Notes: generated by a model not told the origin, from the sequence alone. A stretch of 64,000 bases of DNA from Atopomonas hussainii (GCF_900109735.1 NZ_FOAS01000005.1:1-64000), one strand, 5' to 3'. Positions 39,888-50,303 are shown, counted from the first letter of the stretch. Program-made: numbers and translations.

Positions 39888-41024
39888 ATGACTGACCAGG
39901 CCGCCCCTAAAGTCAATTTGCTCGGCTTGACCAAGCCACAAATTGAAGATTTCTTTGAGTCCATCGGCGAAAAGCGCTTTCGGGGTGGTCAGGTCATGCA
40001 GTGGATCCATCACTTTGGAGTGACGGATTTCGCGCAAATGACCAACGTTGGCAAGGCGCTGCGCGCCAAGCTTGAGGCGCGTGCGGAAATCCGCCCGCCG
40101 GAAGTGGTCAGTGAAGATATTTCTGCCGACGGTACGCGTAAGTGGGTTGTGCGCGTCGCTTCGGGCAGCTGTGTGGAGACTGTGTATATCCCGCAGAACG
40201 GCCGCGGCACCTTGTGTGTGTCGTCGCAGGCCGGTTGCGCGCTGGATTGCAGTTTTTGCTCCACCGGTAAGCAAGGTTTCAATAGCGATTTGACCAGCGC
40301 CGAAATTATCGGCCAGGTGTGGATCGCTAATCAGTCGTTCGGCACTGTGCCGGCGAAAATCGACCGTGCCATCACCAATGTGGTGATGATGGGCATGGGC
40401 GAGCCGCTGCTGAACTTCGACAATGTCGTTCCCGCCATGCAAATCATGATGGAAGATCTGGGCTATGGCATTTCCAAGCGTAAGGTAACGCTGTCGACTT
40501 CCGGCGTGGTGCCGATGATCGATAAGCTGGCCGAGCACATCGATGTGTCGCTGGCGCTGTCGTTGCACGCGCCGAATGACGAGCTGCGCAATGTGCTAGT
40601 GCCGCTGAACAAGAAGTACCCGCTGGATGTGCTGCTGGAAACCTGCAAGCGTTATGTATCGCGCTTGGGCGAGAAGCGGGTGCTGACCATTGAGTACACC
40701 TTACTCAAAGATGTGAACGATCAACCCGAGCACGCTGAGCAGATGATCGCATTACTGCGCGATGTGCCTTGCAAGATCAATCTAATTCCGTTTAATCCTT
40801 TCCCCCACTCGGGGTACGAGCGGCCGAGCAATAATGCGATTCGCCGCTTCCAAGATCGTCTGCATCAGGCTGGCTATAACGTCACCGTGCGCACCACGCG
40901 CGGTGAAGATATCGACGCCGCCTGTGGTCAGCTAGTTGGCCAAGTGATGGATCGTACCCGGCGCAGTGAGCGTTATATCGCAGTACGGCAGCTAAACGAT
41001 GAGGCTGCTTCAAATCGAAATTAA
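39888..41024 (+). CDS. rlmN: Dual-specificity RNA methyltransferase RlmN
   Basis: Radical SAM enzyme that methylates C2 of A2503 in 23S rRNA and A37 in some tRNAs. The 378-residue protein has the radical SAM cysteines in [14 protein letters not shown] near residue 113. The methyl-carrier cysteine is near the end in [11 protein letters not shown] (about residue 347). GTG 39885 and ATG 39888 are adjacent; the ATG is chosen. It lies between ndk and pilF, 13 bases before the latter. Confidence 0.96.
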   Translation: MTDQAAPKVNLLGLTKPQIEDFFESIGEKRFRGGQVMQWIHHFGVTDFAQMTNVGKALRAKLEARAEIRPPEVVSEDISADGTRKWVVRVASGSCVETVYIPQNGRGTLCVSSQAGCALDCSFCSTGKQGFNSDLTSAEIIGQVWIANQSFGTVPAKIDRAITNVVMMGMGEPLLNFDNVVPAMQIMMEDLGYGISKRKVTLSTSGVVPMIDKLAEHIDVSLALSLHAPNDELRNVLVPLNKKYPLDVLLETCKRYVSRLGEKRVLTIEYTLLKDVNDQPEHAEQMIALLRDVPCKINLIPFNPFPHSGYERPSNNAIRRFQDRLHQAGYNVTVRTTRGEDIDAACGQLVGQVMDRTRRSERYIAVRQLNDEAASNRN

Positions 41025-41037
41025 CAGGGAGTAGGCC

Positions 41038-41808
41038 ATGTTCCGCCGTAGTGCATTGCTTTTGTTGATATCAGCATTACTAATCACAGGCTGTGTTTCA
41101 AACACAGCAAAGCGCGATCCATTAAAAACTTCCGAAGGGCGTGAGCAGGCGGTTCTGGCATATGTTGATTTGGGTAAGGGGTACTTGCGAAGTGGCAACC
41201 CCGAGCGTGCTAAAGAGCCGCTAAGGAGTGCTTTGGAAATAGCCCCCGATCACCCTGAGGCTCTTGAAGCGCTGGCCCTGGTGTTTCAGTTTGAGCAAGA
41301 GCCTGAGCTGGCGGAAGGATACTATCGGCGGGCTTTATCTAAGAGTTCTGAGCCTAGAATTTTGTATAACTATGGCGGTTTTCTCTATGAGCAAAAGCGC
41401 TTTAGTGAGGCGTATGCTCAGTTTCTTAAGGCTTCAGCCGATACTCTATATTCCGGTCGCTCTGCAGTATTTGAAAGTTTAGGTATTACCGCATTAAGGA
41501 TGGGGAATACCGATGAGGCAAAGAAGCTTCTTAAAAAGTCCTTGCGTTTGAATCGTAATCAGCCGCGCGCCTTGCTTGAGTTAACAGAGCTTTCTGTCGC
41601 GGCTAAAGACTATTTGCCCGCGCGTGATTACTACAAGCTTTATACACGTCTGACAGATCAACAAGACGCCCGTAGCCTGTGGCTCGGCATCCAACTGGCG
41701 CGTGTTTTTGATGACCGCGATACTGAAGCCAGCTATGGCCTGCAGCTGAAACGCTTATTCCCGGCATCCAACGAATATCAGCAATACCGTCAAACAGGTG
41801 GTCGATGA
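41038..41808 (+). CDS. pilF: Type IV pilus biogenesis/stability lipoprotein PilF (PilW)
   Basis: Outer-membrane lipoprotein that brings about PilQ secretin assembly. The 256-residue protein has a lipoprotein signal (ALLLLISALLITGC) and TPR repeats through about residues 40-240, including LGKGYLRSGNPERAKEPL and RILYNYGGFLYEQ. It lies between rlmN and rodZ in the usual order. The first ~600 bases use AT-rich codons (AGA, AGG, ATA, GGA) unlike neighbours, then the composition changes near 41650. Function is clear; the composition shift suggests recombination. Confidence 0.92.
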   Translation: MFRRSALLLLISALLITGCVSNTAKRDPLKTSEGREQAVLAYVDLGKGYLRSGNPERAKEPLRSALEIAPDHPEALEALALVFQFEQEPELAEGYYRRALSKSSEPRILYNYGGFLYEQKRFSEAYAQFLKASADTLYSGRSAVFESLGITALRMGNTDEAKKLLKKSLRLNRNQPRALLELTELSVAAKDYLPARDYYKLYTRLTDQQDARSLWLGIQLARVFDDRDTEASYGLQLKRLFPASNEYQQYRQTGGR

Positions 41809-42839
41809 GCACCGCAGTACCTGAAACTCCCGCCCCGTCGGTTAATCCGGGTGAAACCTTACGCTTAGCACGCGAGGCCAAGGGCTTATCGCCGGCCAGC
41901 GTGGCGCAGTCGCTGAACTTGAGTGAATTTAATGTACGGCTGATCGAAGACGGCGCCTTTGAGCGCTTGCCGGGTCTGACATTTGCGCGTGGCTATGTGC
42001 GCGCTTATGCACGCCTCCTAGGCCTTGATCAGAATCGAGTCATTGTCGAGTTTGATCAGTTCACCGGCACCACGGCAGGGGCAGCAGCGGTGAAGACGCT
42101 GGGTAAAGTCAAAGAGCCTGTACGCACCTCTCGTTCGGTCATGCGCATGCTGACCTTGCTGGTGTTTTTGCTGCTGGGCGTCGGTACTTTTATGTGGTGG
42201 CAAGAAACCCAGCGCTTACCGGTGGATATCGGCGGGCTAAGTCTGGATAAAGTCGAAGTCGACTCTGTCGATGGCACGACCGAAGTGCACCGCTTCGATG
42301 CGGAGAGCCTTGGCGAGCCAGTGTCTGAAATGGCCGAGGCGGGCAATGTTGATGAGCTGGCGGATACGGCCAGTGAGCTTGAAACCCCGCAAGTTGCCGA
42401 GCAAACGCCAGAAGCAAGCGCTGAGCTGACGAGCGAAAGTTTAGTAGCTACTGATACTGAGCAAACGGTGCAAACAGCTGCTGAAAGTGCGTCGCCGACA
42501 ACGGCACAGAGCGCCCCCGCACTGCTTGCAGCGGCTGAGCCTGCATCGACTGAGGTGAGCGAAGAGGCAGCAACTGAGCCGCCCGTTTTGGCAGCTGGTG
42601 AAGGCCGTGTGCAAATCCGTTTTAGTGGTGACTGCTGGACCCAAGTGGCCGATGCCAAAGGTAAAGTCTTGGTCAGTACGTTAAAGCGCCAAGGCGAGCA
42701 GCTGGATGTGGCGGGCCTTGCGCCGCTGTCGCTGATTCTGGGCGATGCCAGTGCCGCTACGGTGAGCTATAACGGCAACGCTGTCGATTTGAGCGGCTAC
42801 AGCCGCGGTAACGTCGCCCGTCTTAAAGTGGGCGAATAA
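41805..42839 (+). CDS. rodZ: Cytoskeleton protein RodZ
   Basis: Membrane protein that links MreB to the cell-wall synthesis machinery and keeps rod shape. The 344-residue protein begins with a Xre-type helix-turn-helix (GETLRLAREAKGLSPASVAQ, about residues 17-75) in the cytoplasm. A membrane segment follows at about 110-127 (LTLLVFLLLGVGTFMWW). A low-complexity Ala/Thr/Glu-rich periplasmic linker precedes the C-terminal domain (RVQIRFSGDCWTQVADAKGK). Its ATG overlaps the end of pilF by four bases, in ATGA. Confidence 0.93.
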   Translation: MSTAVPETPAPSVNPGETLRLAREAKGLSPASVAQSLNLSEFNVRLIEDGAFERLPGLTFARGYVRAYARLLGLDQNRVIVEFDQFTGTTAGAAAVKTLGKVKEPVRTSRSVMRMLTLLVFLLLGVGTFMWWQETQRLPVDIGGLSLDKVEVDSVDGTTEVHRFDAESLGEPVSEMAEAGNVDELADTASELETPQVAEQTPEASAELTSESLVATDTEQTVQTAAESASPTTAQSAPALLAAAEPASTEVSEEAATEPPVLAAGEGRVQIRFSGDCWTQVADAKGKVLVSTLKRQGEQLDVAGLAPLSLILGDASAATVSYNGNAVDLSGYSRGNVARLKVGE

Positions 42840-42862
42840 GTACGTAAGCAGGATAGAACCCC

Positions 42863-43975
42863 ATGCATGGTGAATCACCGATCAAGCGCCGTGTGTCGCG
42901 CAAGATCTGGGTAGGCTCAGTTCCGGTGGGTGGCGATGCGCCCATCGCGGTGCAGAGCATGACCAATACCGAGACCTGCGATGTAGCTGCCACGGTTGGG
43001 CAAATCCAGCGTCTTGAGCAGGCCGGCGCCGATATCGTGCGCGTTTCGGTGCCGAGCATGGAGGCCGCCGAAGCTTTCGGGCAGATCAAAAAGCTCGTGC
43101 AAGTGCCCTTGGTGGCTGACATTCACTTCGACTACAAGATTGCCTTGCGGGTGGCCGAGCTGGGTGTCGATTGTTTGCGCATTAACCCCGGCAATATCGG
43201 TCGTGAAGACCGGGTTAAAGCCGTGGTCGATGCCGCACGTGAGCGCAATATTCCGATTCGCATCGGCGTGAATGCTGGCTCATTGGAAAAAGACCTGCAG
43301 AAAAAATACGGCGAGCCGACCCCAGAAGCGCTGGTCGAGTCAGCCATGCGCCATGTTGATTACCTCGACAAACTGGACTTCCCGGACTTCAAAGTCAGCG
43401 TGAAGGCTTCCGACGTGTTCATGGCGGTGAATGCCTATCGCTTGCTGGCGAACAAAATCGATCAGCCGCTGCACCTGGGCATCACCGAAGCCGGTGGCTT
43501 GCGCTCCGGCACGGTTAAGTCGGCGGTGGGTTTAGGCATGCTGCTGGCCGAAGGTATCGGCGACACCATTCGCGTGTCGCTGGCGGCAGACCCAGTAGAA
43601 GAAATCAAAGTCGGTTTCGATATTTTGAAATCGCTGCATCTGCGCTCGCGCGGGATTAACTTCATCGCCTGCCCGAGCTGCTCGCGGCAGAATTTCGATG
43701 TGGTGAAAACCATGAACGAGCTAGAAGGCCGCCTCGAAGACCTGCTTGTGCCGCTCAATGTGGCGGTGATCGGCTGTGTGGTCAACGGCCCCGGCGAAGC
43801 TAAAGAAGTGGACGTGGGCCTCACCGGCGGCACGCCCAGTAACCTCGTGTACATCGACGGCAAGCCGTCGAGCAAGCTGAGCAACGACACCTTGGTGGAT
43901 GACCTTGAGCGCTTGATCCGCGATAAAGCGGCCGAGAAACAAGCTCAAGACGCCAGTGTTATCGTGCGCAGTTAA
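42863..43975 (+). CDS. ispG: 4-hydroxy-3-methylbut-2-enyl-diphosphate synthase IspG
   Basis: [4Fe-4S] enzyme of the MEP isoprenoid pathway that reduces MEcPP to HMBPP. The 370-residue protein has the cluster cysteines in [13 protein letters not shown] near residue 270 and [13 protein letters not shown] near residue 306, plus the TIM-barrel motif [12 protein letters not shown] near residue 80. The start [18 protein letters not shown] is normal. It follows rodZ by 23 bases and precedes hisS. Confidence 0.96.
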   Translation: MHGESPIKRRVSRKIWVGSVPVGGDAPIAVQSMTNTETCDVAATVGQIQRLEQAGADIVRVSVPSMEAAEAFGQIKKLVQVPLVADIHFDYKIALRVAELGVDCLRINPGNIGREDRVKAVVDAARERNIPIRIGVNAGSLEKDLQKKYGEPTPEALVESAMRHVDYLDKLDFPDFKVSVKASDVFMAVNAYRLLANKIDQPLHLGITEAGGLRSGTVKSAVGLGMLLAEGIGDTIRVSLAADPVEEIKVGFDILKSLHLRSRGINFIACPSCSRQNFDVVKTMNELEGRLEDLLVPLNVAVIGCVVNGPGEAKEVDVGLTGGTPSNLVYIDGKPSSKLSNDTLVDDLERLIRDKAAEKQAQDASVIVRS

Positions 43976-43984
43976 GGACCTTTT

Positions 43985-45274
43985 GTGAGCAAGAATTTAC
44001 AAGCCATTCGTGGCATGAACGACATTCGCCCCACCGAATCGCCGCTGTGGCGCTATCTGGAAGGGCAAGTCAGCCGCCTGTTAGACACCTATGGCTACAA
44101 CCAAGTGCGTCTGCCGATTGTCGAGTTCACCGAGCTGTTCAAGCGCTCGATTGGTGAAGTCACCGACATCGTTGAGAAAGAGATGTACACCTTCGCCGAC
44201 CGCAATGGCGATCTGCTGACCTTGCGCCCCGAAGGCACCGCTGGCTGCGTGCGTGCCATGCTGGAGCACGGCTTAATTGGCGGCGGTCAAGTGCAGAAGG
44301 TTTGGTACAACGGCCCGATGTTCCGCCACGAGCGCCCACAAAAAGGCCGCTATCGCCAGTTTCATCAGATCGGTGTCGAGGTGTTTAACCTCGCCGGTCC
44401 GGATATCGATGCTGAGCTGATTATTCTTACCTGGCGCCTATGGGGCGCGCTGGGCCTGCGTGATGCAGTGACCCTAGAGCTGAACACCCTCGGCACCAGC
44501 GAAGCCCGTGCACGTTACCGCGATGCCTTGGTGGCCTATCTGGAAGTGCGTCGCGAGCAGCTGGATGAAGACAGCCAGCGCCGCTTAACCAGCAACCCGC
44601 TGCGTATTCTGGATAGCAAAAATCCAGATACCCAAGCGCTGCTGGTGGATGCGCCTAAGCTGGACGAATACCTCGATGACGAATCCCGCGAGCATTTCGA
44701 AGGCCTAAAGGCGCGTCTGACTGCCGCCGGCGTGCCCTTTGTGATCAATACCAAGTTGGTGCGCGGTTTGGATTACTACGGCAAAACCGTGTTCGAGTGG
44801 GTCACCGACAAGCTCGGCGCCCAAGGTACTGTGTGTGCTGGCGGTCGTTATGATGGCTTGGTTGAGCAGCTCGGCGGCAAGCCTGCACCGGCGGTGGGTT
44901 TTGCCATGGGCGTGGAGCGCCTGGTGCTGCTACTGGAGACCCTTGAGCTGATCCCGGCTGAATTGCAGCGCAATGTCGATGTGTATCTGGCCGCCTTTGG
45001 TGAGCCGGCAGAGTTGGCAGGGCTCGCCTTGGCCGAGCGTTTGCGGGATACTCTGCCGTCTTTGCGCCTGATGGTTAATGCAGGCGGTGGCAGTTTTAAG
45101 AGTCAGCTGAAAAAAGCTGACAAAAGTGGCGCCGAGTTGGCTCTGATTCTGGGGGATGATGAGCTGGCCAACGAGCAAGTGGCGGTCAAACCGCTGCGTG
45201 ATGACAGCGCCCAACAAACCATGAGCTGGAACGAGCTGGCTGCATTTTTAGCCGCACGTTTCGAGCTGGCCTAA
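43985..45274 (+). CDS. hisS: Histidyl-tRNA synthetase
   Basis: Class II synthetase that charges tRNA-His. The 429-residue protein shows [13 protein letters not shown] near residue 80 and [21 protein letters not shown] (motif 2) near residues 108-128. The histidine-binding [15 protein letters not shown] lies near residue 258 and [13 protein letters not shown] near 285. It begins with GTG at 43985 after a GGACC-type weak site. The C-terminal anticodon-binding domain is complete. yfgM follows 18 bases later. Confidence 0.96.
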   Translation: MSKNLQAIRGMNDIRPTESPLWRYLEGQVSRLLDTYGYNQVRLPIVEFTELFKRSIGEVTDIVEKEMYTFADRNGDLLTLRPEGTAGCVRAMLEHGLIGGGQVQKVWYNGPMFRHERPQKGRYRQFHQIGVEVFNLAGPDIDAELIILTWRLWGALGLRDAVTLELNTLGTSEARARYRDALVAYLEVRREQLDEDSQRRLTSNPLRILDSKNPDTQALLVDAPKLDEYLDDESREHFEGLKARLTAAGVPFVINTKLVRGLDYYGKTVFEWVTDKLGAQGTVCAGGRYDGLVEQLGGKPAPAVGFAMGVERLVLLLETLELIPAELQRNVDVYLAAFGEPAELAGLALAERLRDTLPSLRLMVNAGGGSFKSQLKKADKSGAELALILGDDELANEQVAVKPLRDDSAQQTMSWNELAAFLAARFELA

Positions 45275-45292
45275 CACTTAAGGAGTGACAGC

Positions 45293-45928
45293 GTGGCCCC
45301 GCAGACCGAAGAAGAACAGATTGCTCTGCTAAAAAACTGGTGGAAAGAAAACGGCATGCCGATTGTGACCGGTGCCGTTTTAGCCTTGGCCGGTGTGTTT
45401 GGTTGGCAGGCTTGGCAAGAGCATACGCAGGTGACTAACCAGCAAGCTTCGGTCAACTTCGAGCAACTGATGCAGGCTATGCTGGCCAGTGGCGAGAAGC
45501 CCGATACCGACAAGGTACTGAAACTGGCTGAAACCCTGAAAACCGAGCATGCAGATAGCGCCTATGCCGCGTTTGCCAGCCTGTTCGTGGCCAAGTTGGC
45601 CGTTGAAGAAGACAAGCTGGATGACGCCGCTGCGGAGTTGGACAAGCTGATCAACAGCAAAGCCGATGAGCAAATTAAAGAAATTGCCCGTCAGCGTTTG
45701 GCGCGTGTCAAAGGTGCGCAAGACAAAGCTGAAGAGGGTTTGGCTCTGCTAGAAGGCGAAGCCGACAGTGCTTACGCTGCTGTGCGCGCCGAGATTCGTG
45801 GTGACTTGCTCAAGCAACTGGGGCGCGTCGATGAAGCCCGCACTGCTTATCAGCAAGCGCTGGAAGCGGGTAGCGAAGGCGCCAGCGTACAGCTGAAACT
45901 GGATGATTTAGCCAAGGAGGATGTCTAA
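45293..45928 (+). CDS. yfgM: YfgM, ancillary SecYEG translocon subunit
   Basis: Inner-membrane protein with a periplasmic TPR-like domain that works with PpiD at the Sec translocon. The 211-residue product has a cytoplasmic tip (TEEEQIALLKNWWKENG), one membrane segment (about residues 22-40) and then helical repeats rich in Ala, Leu and Glu. The start is GTG 45293, after AAGGAGTG. bamB starts inside or right at its end, as in many gammaproteobacteria. Confidence 0.9.
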   Translation: MAPQTEEEQIALLKNWWKENGMPIVTGAVLALAGVFGWQAWQEHTQVTNQQASVNFEQLMQAMLASGEKPDTDKVLKLAETLKTEHADSAYAAFASLFVAKLAVEEDKLDDAAAELDKLINSKADEQIKEIARQRLARVKGAQDKAEEGLALLEGEADSAYAAVRAEIRGDLLKQLGRVDEARTAYQQALEAGSEGASVQLKLDDLAKEDV

Positions 45929-45932
45929 GGTG

Positions 45933-47072
45933 ATGCGTAGCAAACTGCTTGGTGTTATGGCGCTGTCGCTGTTGGTGGTGGGTTGTTCGAGCAACAGCAA
46001 AAAAGAACTGCCGCCGGCTGACCTGCCTGATTTTGAAGAAGAAGTTGGCCTGAAAAAAGAGTGGAGCCGTGGCATTGGCTCTGGTCAGGGCGACTTGTAC
46101 AACCTGCTGGTACCGGCGATTGATGGCGATCGTATTTTCGCTGCTGATAGCGATGGCGACGTGGTCGCCATGGACCGCTTTACTGGCAAGGTACTGTGGA
46201 AGAAAGAACTCGATAAGCCCGTCAGCGGCGGCGTTGGTGCCGGCGAAGGCCTGGTGCTGGTCGGTACCCTGCGTGGCGACGTGATTGCTCTGGATGCGGC
46301 TAGCGGCGAGCGCCGTTGGAAAAAGCGCCTGAAGAGCGAAGTTTTGTCCGCCCCGGTGACCAATGGCCGTACTGTGGTGGTGCAAACCCAAGACGACAAC
46401 TTGGTTGCCTTGGACGCCACTACCGGCGAGCAACGCTGGATTTACGAAAACAGCCTGCCGGTGCTGACCCTGCGCGGTACCAGTGATCCGGTAATCACCC
46501 GCAACTTAGTGATCGCGGGCTTGGCCAGCGGCAAAGTGGTCGCGTTGGATGTCGATCGTGGTCTGCCGTTGTGGGAACAGCGCGTAGCGATTCCGCAAGG
46601 CCGTTCCGAGCTGGAGCGTGTGGTCGATATTGACGGCAACTTGGTGGTTTCTGGCAGCACCTTGTATGTGGTCAGCTATCAGGGCCGTGTGGCTGCCCTG
46701 GATTTGCGCACCGGTCAAATTCGCTGGCAGCGTGAAGCGTCGAGCTACTCCGGTCTGGGTGAAGACTTAGGCTCGATCTTCGTTAGCCAAGCCAACGGCA
46801 CTGTGGAAGCGATTGATGATCGCACCGCCACCGCGCTGTGGAGTCAGGACGCACTGGCCCGTCGCCAGCTGAGCGCACCGACGCCGTTCTCTACCTACTT
46901 AGCCGTAGGTGATTTTGAAGGTTATTTGCACCTGATCAGTCAGGTGGATGGTCGCTTCGTTGGTCGTACTAAAATCGACGGCGATGGCCTGCGTGTTCGT
47001 GCGCTGGTTAAAGGCGACTGGTTATATGCTTTCGGCAACGGTGGCGAGCTCGTCGCTCTGACCCTACGCTGA
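45933..47072 (+). CDS. bamB: Outer membrane assembly lipoprotein BamB
   Basis: Part of the BAM complex that inserts beta-barrel proteins in the outer membrane. The ~379-residue protein begins MRSKLLGVMALSLLVVGCSS, with the lipobox LVVGC, and folds as an eight-bladed PQQ-like beta-propeller (repeats such as FTGKVLWKKEL, ATTGEQRWIYEN, RTGQIRWQRE). Starts at ATG 45921, GTG 45930 or ATG 45933 are possible; AGGAGG at 45915-45920 is too close to the first. GTG 45930 has nine-base spacing, so it is also likely. A hairpin follows the stop. Confidence 0.93.
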   Translation: MRSKLLGVMALSLLVVGCSSNSKKELPPADLPDFEEEVGLKKEWSRGIGSGQGDLYNLLVPAIDGDRIFAADSDGDVVAMDRFTGKVLWKKELDKPVSGGVGAGEGLVLVGTLRGDVIALDAASGERRWKKRLKSEVLSAPVTNGRTVVVQTQDDNLVALDATTGEQRWIYENSLPVLTLRGTSDPVITRNLVIAGLASGKVVALDVDRGLPLWEQRVAIPQGRSELERVVDIDGNLVVSGSTLYVVSYQGRVAALDLRTGQIRWQREASSYSGLGEDLGSIFVSQANGTVEAIDDRTATALWSQDALARRQLSAPTPFSTYLAVGDFEGYLHLISQVDGRFVGRTKIDGDGLRVRALVKGDWLYAFGNGGELVALTLR

Positions 47073-47091
47073 TAAAGCGCTGTTGTATTGC

Positions 47092-47122
47092 GCGGCCGCT
47101 GCTCGTTTTGGGCAGCGGCCGT
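47092..47122 (+). terminator. Hairpin after bamB
   Basis: CGGCCGCTGC / GCAGCGGCCG arms with a short TCGTTTTGG loop, between bamB and der. Only a broken T run (TTGCCATTTTTAG) follows, so termination may be partial. Confidence 0.55.
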
Positions 47123-47151
47123 TGCCATTTTTAGTTTGAGGCCCGGTGTTC

Positions 47152-48624
47152 ATGGTTCCTGTAATCGCCTTAGTGGGGCGGCCCAATGTCGGCAAGTCCA
47201 CTTTGTTTAATCGTCTGACCCGATCGCGTGACGCCTTGGTGGCAGACTTCGCGGGCCTGACCCGTGACCGTAAATACGGCGAAGCCCGTTGGCAGGGACG
47301 TAACTACATCGTCATCGATACCGGCGGTATCAGCGGCGATGAAGAGGGCATCGACGCGAAAATGGCTGAGCAGTCGCTGCTCGCCATTGAGGAAGCCGAT
47401 ATTGTGCTGTTTCTGGTGGATGCGCGTGCCGGTTTAACTGCCGCCGACCAGATGATTGCCGAGCATCTGCGTAAGCGGAATAAGACCAGCTTCTTGGTGG
47501 CGAATAAGATCGACACCATCGACCCTGACGTGGCGCGCGCTGAGTTTGCGCCCGTGGGCATGGGCGAGTTGCAGCCGATTGCCGCCGCGCATGGTCGCGG
47601 GGTGAATAACCTCTTGGAGGCCGTGCTTGGGCATATCGAAGTGCCTGAAGTGGTTGTGGTGGAAGGCGAAGAGGGTGAGGAAGACCAGCTCGCGCGCGCC
47701 GAAGCCGAGGCCAAAGCCAGCCGTGAAGAGCACGGTATCAAGATCGCCATTATCGGCCGCCCCAACGTGGGTAAGTCGACCTTGGTTAACCGCATGCTCG
47801 GTGAAGAGCGCGTGGTGGTGTTTGACCAAGCCGGTACCACGCGTGACAGCGTGTACATCCCGTTTGAGCGCAACGAAGAACGCTACACCTTGATCGACAC
47901 CGCCGGCGTGCGGCGGCGCGGCAAGGTGTTTGAAGCGGTCGAGAAGTTCTCGGTGGTGAAAACCCTGCAGGCGATTCAAGACTGTAACGTGGTGATCTTC
48001 GTCATGGATGCCAGCGAAGGCATCGTTGAGCAAGACCTGCACCTGCTGGGTTTTGTGCTGGAAACCGGCCGCTCGTTGGTGATTGCTCTGAACAAATGGG
48101 ACGGTCTGGAAGACAGCCACAAGCAATACGTGAAAACCGAGCTTGAACGCCGTTTGATGTTTGTGAACTTCTCCGACATTCACTTTATCTCCGCGCTGCA
48201 CGGGTCGAACGTCGGTAATTTGTATGGCTCGGTGCGCCAGGCTTACGAGTCGGCTACGCGCCGCTACCCGACCAACAAGCTCACGCAGATTCTTGAAGAC
48301 GCCGTGCAAGTACACCAGCCGCCGCTGGTTAATGGTCGTCGCATTAAACTGCGTTACGCACACTTAGGTGGCGTGAACCCGCCGATTTTGGTGATTCACG
48401 GAAACCAAGTGGACGCGGTGCCGCGCTCTTACACGCGCTACTTAGAAAACACCTACCGCCGCGTGCTTAAGCTGATCGGTACGCCGATCCGTATCGAGTA
48501 CAAAGGCAGCGACAACCCTTATGCCGACAAACGCAACACCCTGACGCCGCGTCAGGAGTACAAGCGTAAGCGCATGCTGTCGCACATTAAGAAGGCAGAA
48601 AAGCGTAAGAAAAGTAAGAAATAA
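47152..48624 (+). CDS. der: Ribosome-associated GTPase Der (EngA)
   Basis: Essential GTPase with two G domains in tandem, needed for 50S subunit assembly. The 490-residue protein shows GRPNVGKST at about residue 9 and again at about 202. The G3 motifs are DTGG and DTAG; the G4 motifs are NKID near 119 and NKWD near 317. The C-terminal KH-like domain ends in a basic tail ([11 protein letters not shown]). GTG 47146 is in frame, but ATG 47152 gives [14 protein letters not shown]. It ends at the bidirectional terminator at 48646. Confidence 0.97.
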   Translation: MVPVIALVGRPNVGKSTLFNRLTRSRDALVADFAGLTRDRKYGEARWQGRNYIVIDTGGISGDEEGIDAKMAEQSLLAIEEADIVLFLVDARAGLTAADQMIAEHLRKRNKTSFLVANKIDTIDPDVARAEFAPVGMGELQPIAAAHGRGVNNLLEAVLGHIEVPEVVVVEGEEGEEDQLARAEAEAKASREEHGIKIAIIGRPNVGKSTLVNRMLGEERVVVFDQAGTTRDSVYIPFERNEERYTLIDTAGVRRRGKVFEAVEKFSVVKTLQAIQDCNVVIFVMDASEGIVEQDLHLLGFVLETGRSLVIALNKWDGLEDSHKQYVKTELERRLMFVNFSDIHFISALHGSNVGNLYGSVRQAYESATRRYPTNKLTQILEDAVQVHQPPLVNGRRIKLRYAHLGGVNPPILVIHGNQVDAVPRSYTRYLENTYRRVLKLIGTPIRIEYKGSDNPYADKRNTLTPRQEYKRKRMLSHIKKAEKRKKSKK

Positions 48625-48645
48625 GCTCTTTTTTTCGCACCAATA

Positions 48646-48677
48646 AAAACGGCAGCCCTAGGACTGCCGTTTTTTTA
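48646..48677. terminator. Bidirectional terminator between der and the SulP gene
   Basis: Stem AAACGGCAG / CTGCCGTTT, with inner CC-TA-GG pairing, then seven T residues; A residues precede it. Repeat copy B lies between it and the SulP gene stop. Confidence 0.9.
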
Positions 48678-48683
48678 ATTTAG

Positions 48684-48824
48684 GGAAGCGCTTATTTAAT
48701 CGGCGAACGCCTCAAGCACAAGGCGCACGGAGCGCAGCAAGTGAGGCATACCGCCTGGTAGGCGAACTTGCGAGCACCGCGGAACGTAGTGATTGAGGTG
48801 TGCAGCCATTAAATCAGCGTTTTC
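48684..48824 (-). repeat. 141-bp dispersed repeat, copy B
   Basis: Read on the minus strand it begins GAAAACGCTGATTTAATGGC directly after the SulP stop codon and ends AAATAAGCGCTTCC. Same length and orientation relative to its upstream gene as copies A and C. By hand alignment it differs from C at 24 of 141 positions. Internal arms GCAAGT and ACTTGC can pair. Confidence 0.88.
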
Positions 48825-50303
48825 TTAGCTTTCAGCAGCCACTTTGTACGTCGGGCTATCCAACTCATGGGTGCAGAAGGGGCCAGCCTGCTTGAGCAGG
48901 GCGATGCAGTCTTCCGACAGGTGACGCAGCACTACTTTTTTGCCAGCGTCGGAGTAGCGCTTGCTGAGCTTGTCGATGGCTTCGACGCCGCTGGAGTCCA
49001 TCACCCGGGTCTTGGCGAAGTCGATAATCACATGGTGCGGGTCGCGCTCGATGTTGAACATCTCGCCAAAGGCGGTGGCAGAACCGAAGAACAGCGGGCC
49101 TTCCAGCTCGTAGATCACCACGTCTTCATCTTCTAAGCGTTGTTCAATGCGGATGCGCGCGTGCTGCCAAGCAAATACCAGCGCAGAGAGAATCACCCCA
49201 CAGATCACCGCTACGGCTAAGTCGGCAAACACGGTGATTACTGTTACGGCGACCAGCACCACGGCATCGGCCTTGGGCATGCGCTTTAAGCGCGAGAAGC
49301 TGCCCCACTCGAAGGTGTTGATGCACACCATAAACATGATGCCCACCAGCGCGGCCACCGGCAGCAAGCCAATGTAGTCGGCCAAGCTAACCACGAAGAT
49401 GATTAACAGCAGCGAAGCGGTAATACCGGATAGGTGCGTTAGGCCACCGCTGGTGAAGTTGATGATGCTCTGACCAATCATGGCGCAACCGGCCATGCCG
49501 CCGAAGAAGCCACAGGTGGTATTGCCAATGCCTTGGGCGATGCACTCGCGGTTACCCGCGCCACGCTTGCCGCCCATTTCATCCAGCACGGCTAAGGTCA
49601 GTAGCGACTCAATCAGGCCCACCAAGGCGAGAATCACCGAGTAGGGCAGGATGGTCATCAGGGTATCGAGGTTCAGCGGTGCGGTGGGAATGTGAAAGCT
49701 CGGCAGGCTGCCGCTGATATCGGCCAAGTCAGCCACGCGCTTGGTGTCCAGATCAAAACCAATCACCACGGCGCTGATGGCGATAATCGCCGCCAGCGAG
49801 CTGGGGATAGCGCGAGTCATCTTGGGGAATAGCCAAACAATCGCCATGGTCACGCCCACTAAGGCGTACATGATCCAGTTTTCGCCCTCAAACAGCGGAA
49901 ACTGCGCGAGCATGATGACGATCGCCAGACCATTCACAAAACCGAAAATCGCCGGTTGTGGCACCAGACGAATAAATTTACCGAGCCCGCCTACGCCGAT
50001 GGCGATTTGGATTAAGCCGGTGAGAATGCTCGCCCACAGCACGTACTCCAAGCCGTGACTGGCCGCCAAACCGGCCAGCACCACGACCATGGCGCCGGTA
50101 GCGCCGGAGATCATCCCCGGTTTGCCGCCCAGCAGTGCGGTGATTAGGCCGAGCATAAAGGCGGTGTGCAGACCGACAATCGGCGACAGGCCAGCCACTA
50201 ATGAAAAGGCAACGGCTTCGGGGATTAGCGCAATGGCGACGACAGTGCCTGACAGCACATCGTTTTTAACACTTGGTACACGGGCTTGGCTTAACTCAGA
50301 CAT
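48825..50303 (-). CDS. SulP family anion transporter with STAS domain
   Basis: A 492-residue inner-membrane transporter of the SLC26/SulP family. About 10-14 hydrophobic segments are followed by a C-terminal STAS domain (about residues 385-490; it contains VMDSSGVEAIDKL). The start MSELSQARVPSVKNDVLSG is supported by GAGAAG upstream; the frame opens at 50333. The substrate could be sulfate, bicarbonate or another anion; no carbonic anhydrase or sulfate genes are adjacent, so I cannot tell. Its stop abuts repeat copy B. Confidence 0.88.
   Translation of the reverse strand: MSELSQARVPSVKNDVLSGTVVAIALIPEAVAFSLVAGLSPIVGLHTAFMLGLITALLGGKPGMISGATGAMVVVLAGLAASHGLEYVLWASILTGLIQIAIGVGGLGKFIRLVPQPAIFGFVNGLAIVIMLAQFPLFEGENWIMYALVGVTMAIVWLFPKMTRAIPSSLAAIIAISAVVIGFDLDTKRVADLADISGSLPSFHIPTAPLNLDTLMTILPYSVILALVGLIESLLTLAVLDEMGGKRGAGNRECIAQGIGNTTCGFFGGMAGCAMIGQSIINFTSGGLTHLSGITASLLLIIFVVSLADYIGLLPVAALVGIMFMVCINTFEWGSFSRLKRMPKADAVVLVAVTVITVFADLAVAVICGVILSALVFAWQHARIRIEQRLEDEDVVIYELEGPLFFGSATAFGEMFNIERDPHHVIIDFAKTRVMDSSGVEAIDKLSKRYSDAGKKVVLRHLSEDCIALLKQAGPFCTHELDSPTYKVAAES

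Noticed and set aside
42361-42600. Possible coding repeat in rodZ
   Set aside because: The Ala/Thr/Glu-rich stretch is the usual low-complexity periplasmic linker of RodZ, not a distinct repeat.
47434-48363. 309-codon minus-strand frame over der
   Set aside because: Antisense shadow of the Der GTPase gene.
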